The notes beneath the pieces were generated by a model, which was not told where the DNA came from, searched no databases, and saw nothing but the letters and a program-made list of their open reading frames with translations. Shown here piece by piece: positions 62,302-64,000 of a DNA stretch of 64,000 bases (the stretch's first letter is position 1; each line of letters begins with the position of its first letter). The position numbers and the translations under genes are program-made. The DNA is from Bacillus sp. FJAT-25509 (GTDB taxonomy: Bacteria > Bacillota > Bacilli > Bacillales > Bacillaceae_G). The DNA is taken from NCBI RefSeq assembly GCF_001420605.1, contig NZ_LJIZ01000003.1:1-64000 (forward strand). Reading direction: 5' to 3'.

Positions 62302-63187
62302 AGATTGACATCACGATAATAGATATAAGAAATAACATCATATGAATAACGGAGTATCTAAACATCCATTTCGCCCAATGTGCTTCGTTTTGTGTAGCAA
62401 ATCCGCTGATCGATAAAATTATCCATCCAATATTTAAAATTGTCATAAATCCGATGAAAAACAAACCAAGGGATTTCATGAAGAATGGCATTGGAATTAA
62501 ACAGATAAGATAAAATAGTAGATGGATTTTTGTTTTCTTGACGCCTGATACAACAGGTAACATGGCGAATCCTGCCCGTTTGTAATCATCAAATCTTCGT
62601 ATAGCGATGGAATAAGTATGAGGCATTTGCCAAATGAATACGATGAGTGCCATCATCATAGGAATAAGTTGAAAGCTACTAGATAACACTGACCAACCGA
62701 TTAACGGTGTTACACATCCTGATACGGCACCAATAATCGTGTTCCATGAGTATTTTTGTTTACTCCAAAAAGTGTACAAGACCACATAAAAAAACCAACC
62801 AACGAATGAAAATAGTAACACTTCGGCATTAGTAAAAAACAATATAAAAAATCCCATTATGCTTGTTGTAACTCCTAATGTTAAAACAAACTTCTTGCTG
62901 AACTCTCCAGTAGCACTCGGTCTATTTTTAGTTCGCTCCATTTGTTTATCTAAATCGGCTTCGTACCAATTATTCAACATTAAAGCACCAGCAATGACAA
63001 AGGCACTTCCTATTAATGTAACAAAGAAAGAGGCAATATGTGCAGCAAGTGGAATATGATTGATATGCGAAGATAAAAAATATCCTGCCAACACAGGAAG
63101 CACATTGATAACAAAGACTTTCCCTTTAATGAGGCTGATTAGGTTTTTAAAGAAATTTTTAGATGATTTTGTTTGAATTTGATTCAT
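62300..63187 (-). CDS. ctaB: Haem O synthase (protohaem IX farnesyltransferase)
   Basis: A 295-residue UbiA-family membrane enzyme that adds a farnesyl group to haem B for cytochrome oxidases. It has the first aspartate-rich site LNNWYEADLDKQMERTKNRP (N-x3-D-x-x-D form) and the second region FDDYKRAGFAMLPVVSG specific to CyoE/CtaB. Around nine helices are visible. GAGAGGAATAT lies before the ATG on the minus strand. It stands alone, without oxidase or ctaA genes, so it may be an extra copy brought by the islet. Confidence 0.85.
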   Translation of the reverse strand: MNQIQTKSSKNFFKNLISLIKGKVFVINVLPVLAGYFLSSHINHIPLAAHIASFFVTLIGSAFVIAGALMLNNWYEADLDKQMERTKNRPSATGEFSKKFVLTLGVTTSIMGFFILFFTNAEVLLFSFVGWFFYVVLYTFWSKQKYSWNTIIGAVSGCVTPLIGWSVLSSSFQLIPMMMALIVFIWQMPHTYSIAIRRFDDYKRAGFAMLPVVSGVKKTKIHLLFYLICLIPMPFFMKSLGLFFIGFMTILNIGWIILSISGFATQNEAHWAKWMFRYSVIHMMLFLISIIVMSI

Positions 63188-63882
63188 ATATATTCCTCTC
63201 TTTTTTTATCCAAAAGACTATTCATTCTAGCACAAATATTCTCCAAAAGCTCATGGTTTATTTTTGAATTTCTAATACCACCGCCTGAAACATGTTTATA
63301 CAAGTAGGGGGGTGAACAGTTTAGTTGACTGAATCGAGTTCCACGGATGTGACATTCTACCCCGACTAATGTAAATAATAAGACCTTAAAGCATTCATGT
63401 CACAATATTTGCCTATTCAACCACTTTGACAACCATTTTGGGATCTTATTTGGATTATTAATTATCTCGATTGCACATAGGAGAAGTGTAGGGGATTAAA
63501 GATGTGGTCTACATAATTATTTAAGATTTTGTCTTATTCAGTCGCTCCAAGGAATAAGCAAAAGATGTAATGATGCATAAAGCAATTTCAAATTATTTTT
63601 AATTCCAATACATGAGTGCATAGACCTCTCAAAAAAAAATTGTTATAATCAAATTCATAAGGGAACTGGTAATTAATTCTGTAGTAAGCTAATCAAACTA
63701 ATATTTTATTTTTTTGGTTTGTTATTAAAATTATGAATATGAACATCCAAATGCTTCTTTCCTGTTTTTTTAGTTAATAGTTTTTTAGCTATCTAACGGA
63801 CAAACGGACAAAATGACGGACATAATTTTGTGAGTAGCTTGTTTAGTATTGTAATACCAATACTTTTAGGGGGTCTGTCTAC
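63188..63882. other. Gene-poor stretch with CGGACA repeats
   Basis: No gene is supported. A broken frame ending near 63499 (LFNHFDNHFGILFGLLIISIAHRR) may be the tail of a membrane protein. A TATAAT occurs near 63643. At 63797-63822, CGGACA occurs three times in a row at 9- to 11-bp intervals, echoing the CGGACA that follows each upstream repeat copy. Confidence 0.4.
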
Positions 63883-63945
63883 ATGAAGTACAATATGAGT
63901 GGAATTGTAGCATATGGAACGGCTGTAGTAGTCGAGAAAATATAA
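63883..63945 (+). repeat. ybjQ 3'-end repeat, copy 5 (core only)
   Basis: ATG 63883 opens 20 codons ending [14 protein letters not shown] and TAA; the nucleotide core lies at 63914-63943. Unlike copies 1-4, what follows the stop shares neither the terminator nor the AT-rich tract. This is what the distal end of an insertion array, or the start of an element with a different end, would look like. Confidence 0.75.
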
Positions 63946-64000
63946 TGGAAAAATTTATTTTCGGTTTTTATGGTCTCCAAATTTTATTTCTCATTATTTG

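Noticed and set aside
6948-63945. The repeats as an insertion sequence or transposon ends
   Set aside because: They are direct not inverted, carry coding 3' ends in frame, enclose no transposase, and have no visible target duplications.

Overview
The window is low-GC Firmicute DNA, most likely from a soil or plant-associated Bacillaceae. Supporting signs are strong AGGAGG-type ribosome binding sites, frequent GTG/TTG starts, CcpA-like cre sites, YkvS- and SinI-type small proteins, and a cobalamin operon in the order known from Bacillus megaterium (cbiW-cbiH60-cbiX-cbiJ-cbiC-cbiD-cbiET-cbiL-cbiF-cbiG-cbiA). I cannot fix the genus. No rRNA, tRNA, CRISPR array or transposase was seen.

Layout. 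(1) 1-6120 is a cell-envelope block: BcrC-type undecaprenyl-pyrophosphate phosphatase, OmpR-type response regulator and kinase, DedA protein, a putative di-haem membrane protein, a UgtP-like glycosyltransferase and a convergent polysaccharide deacetylase. (2) 6259-6992 holds a kinase fossil and an intact ybjQ (DUF74) gene. (3) 7392-33664 is a pectin/galacturonan module: secreted and cytoplasmic GH28 enzymes, a sugar ABC importer without its ATPase, a GH105 hydrolase, a YesM/YesN-type two-component system, and the full route from galacturonate (UxaC, UxaB, UxaA) and unsaturated uronate (KduI, KduD) through KdgK and Eda to pyruvate and glyceraldehyde-3-phosphate. (4) 34171-40547 holds a lipoprotein, a 42-residue SinI-like antirepressor, a decayed SorC/LsrR regulator and an lsrK-cupin-lsrF set, then a YkvS-like protein. 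(5) 41147-61717 is an early-cobalt-insertion adenosylcobalamin cluster under tandem B12 riboswitches, ending in a NiCoT cobalt transporter. (6) 61975-63187 holds a truncated paiB and a haem O synthase gene.

The most unusual feature is what separates these modules. The last ~15 codons of ybjQ, its terminator and up to ~100 bp beyond recur as direct repeats at about 6948, 33737, 40769 and 61833. A fifth, core-only copy lies at 63883. Every copy keeps the ybjQ reading frame through the stop codon. Modules 3, 4, 5 and 6 each sit exactly between consecutive copies. The simplest reading is a tandem array of metabolic genomic islets inserted at the 3' end of ybjQ, comparable in design to SCC elements at rlmH. 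No recombinase lies in the window, so any mobilisation would act in trans or from outside it.

Several fossils show erosion inside the islets: a cbiM signal-peptide stub between the two riboswitches, a cobS tail, a bluB head, a CE12 esterase tail, the LsrR-type regulator and the paiB tail. The cobalamin cluster therefore looks complete to adenosylcobinamide-GDP, but lacks CobS and a recognisable complete BluB here.
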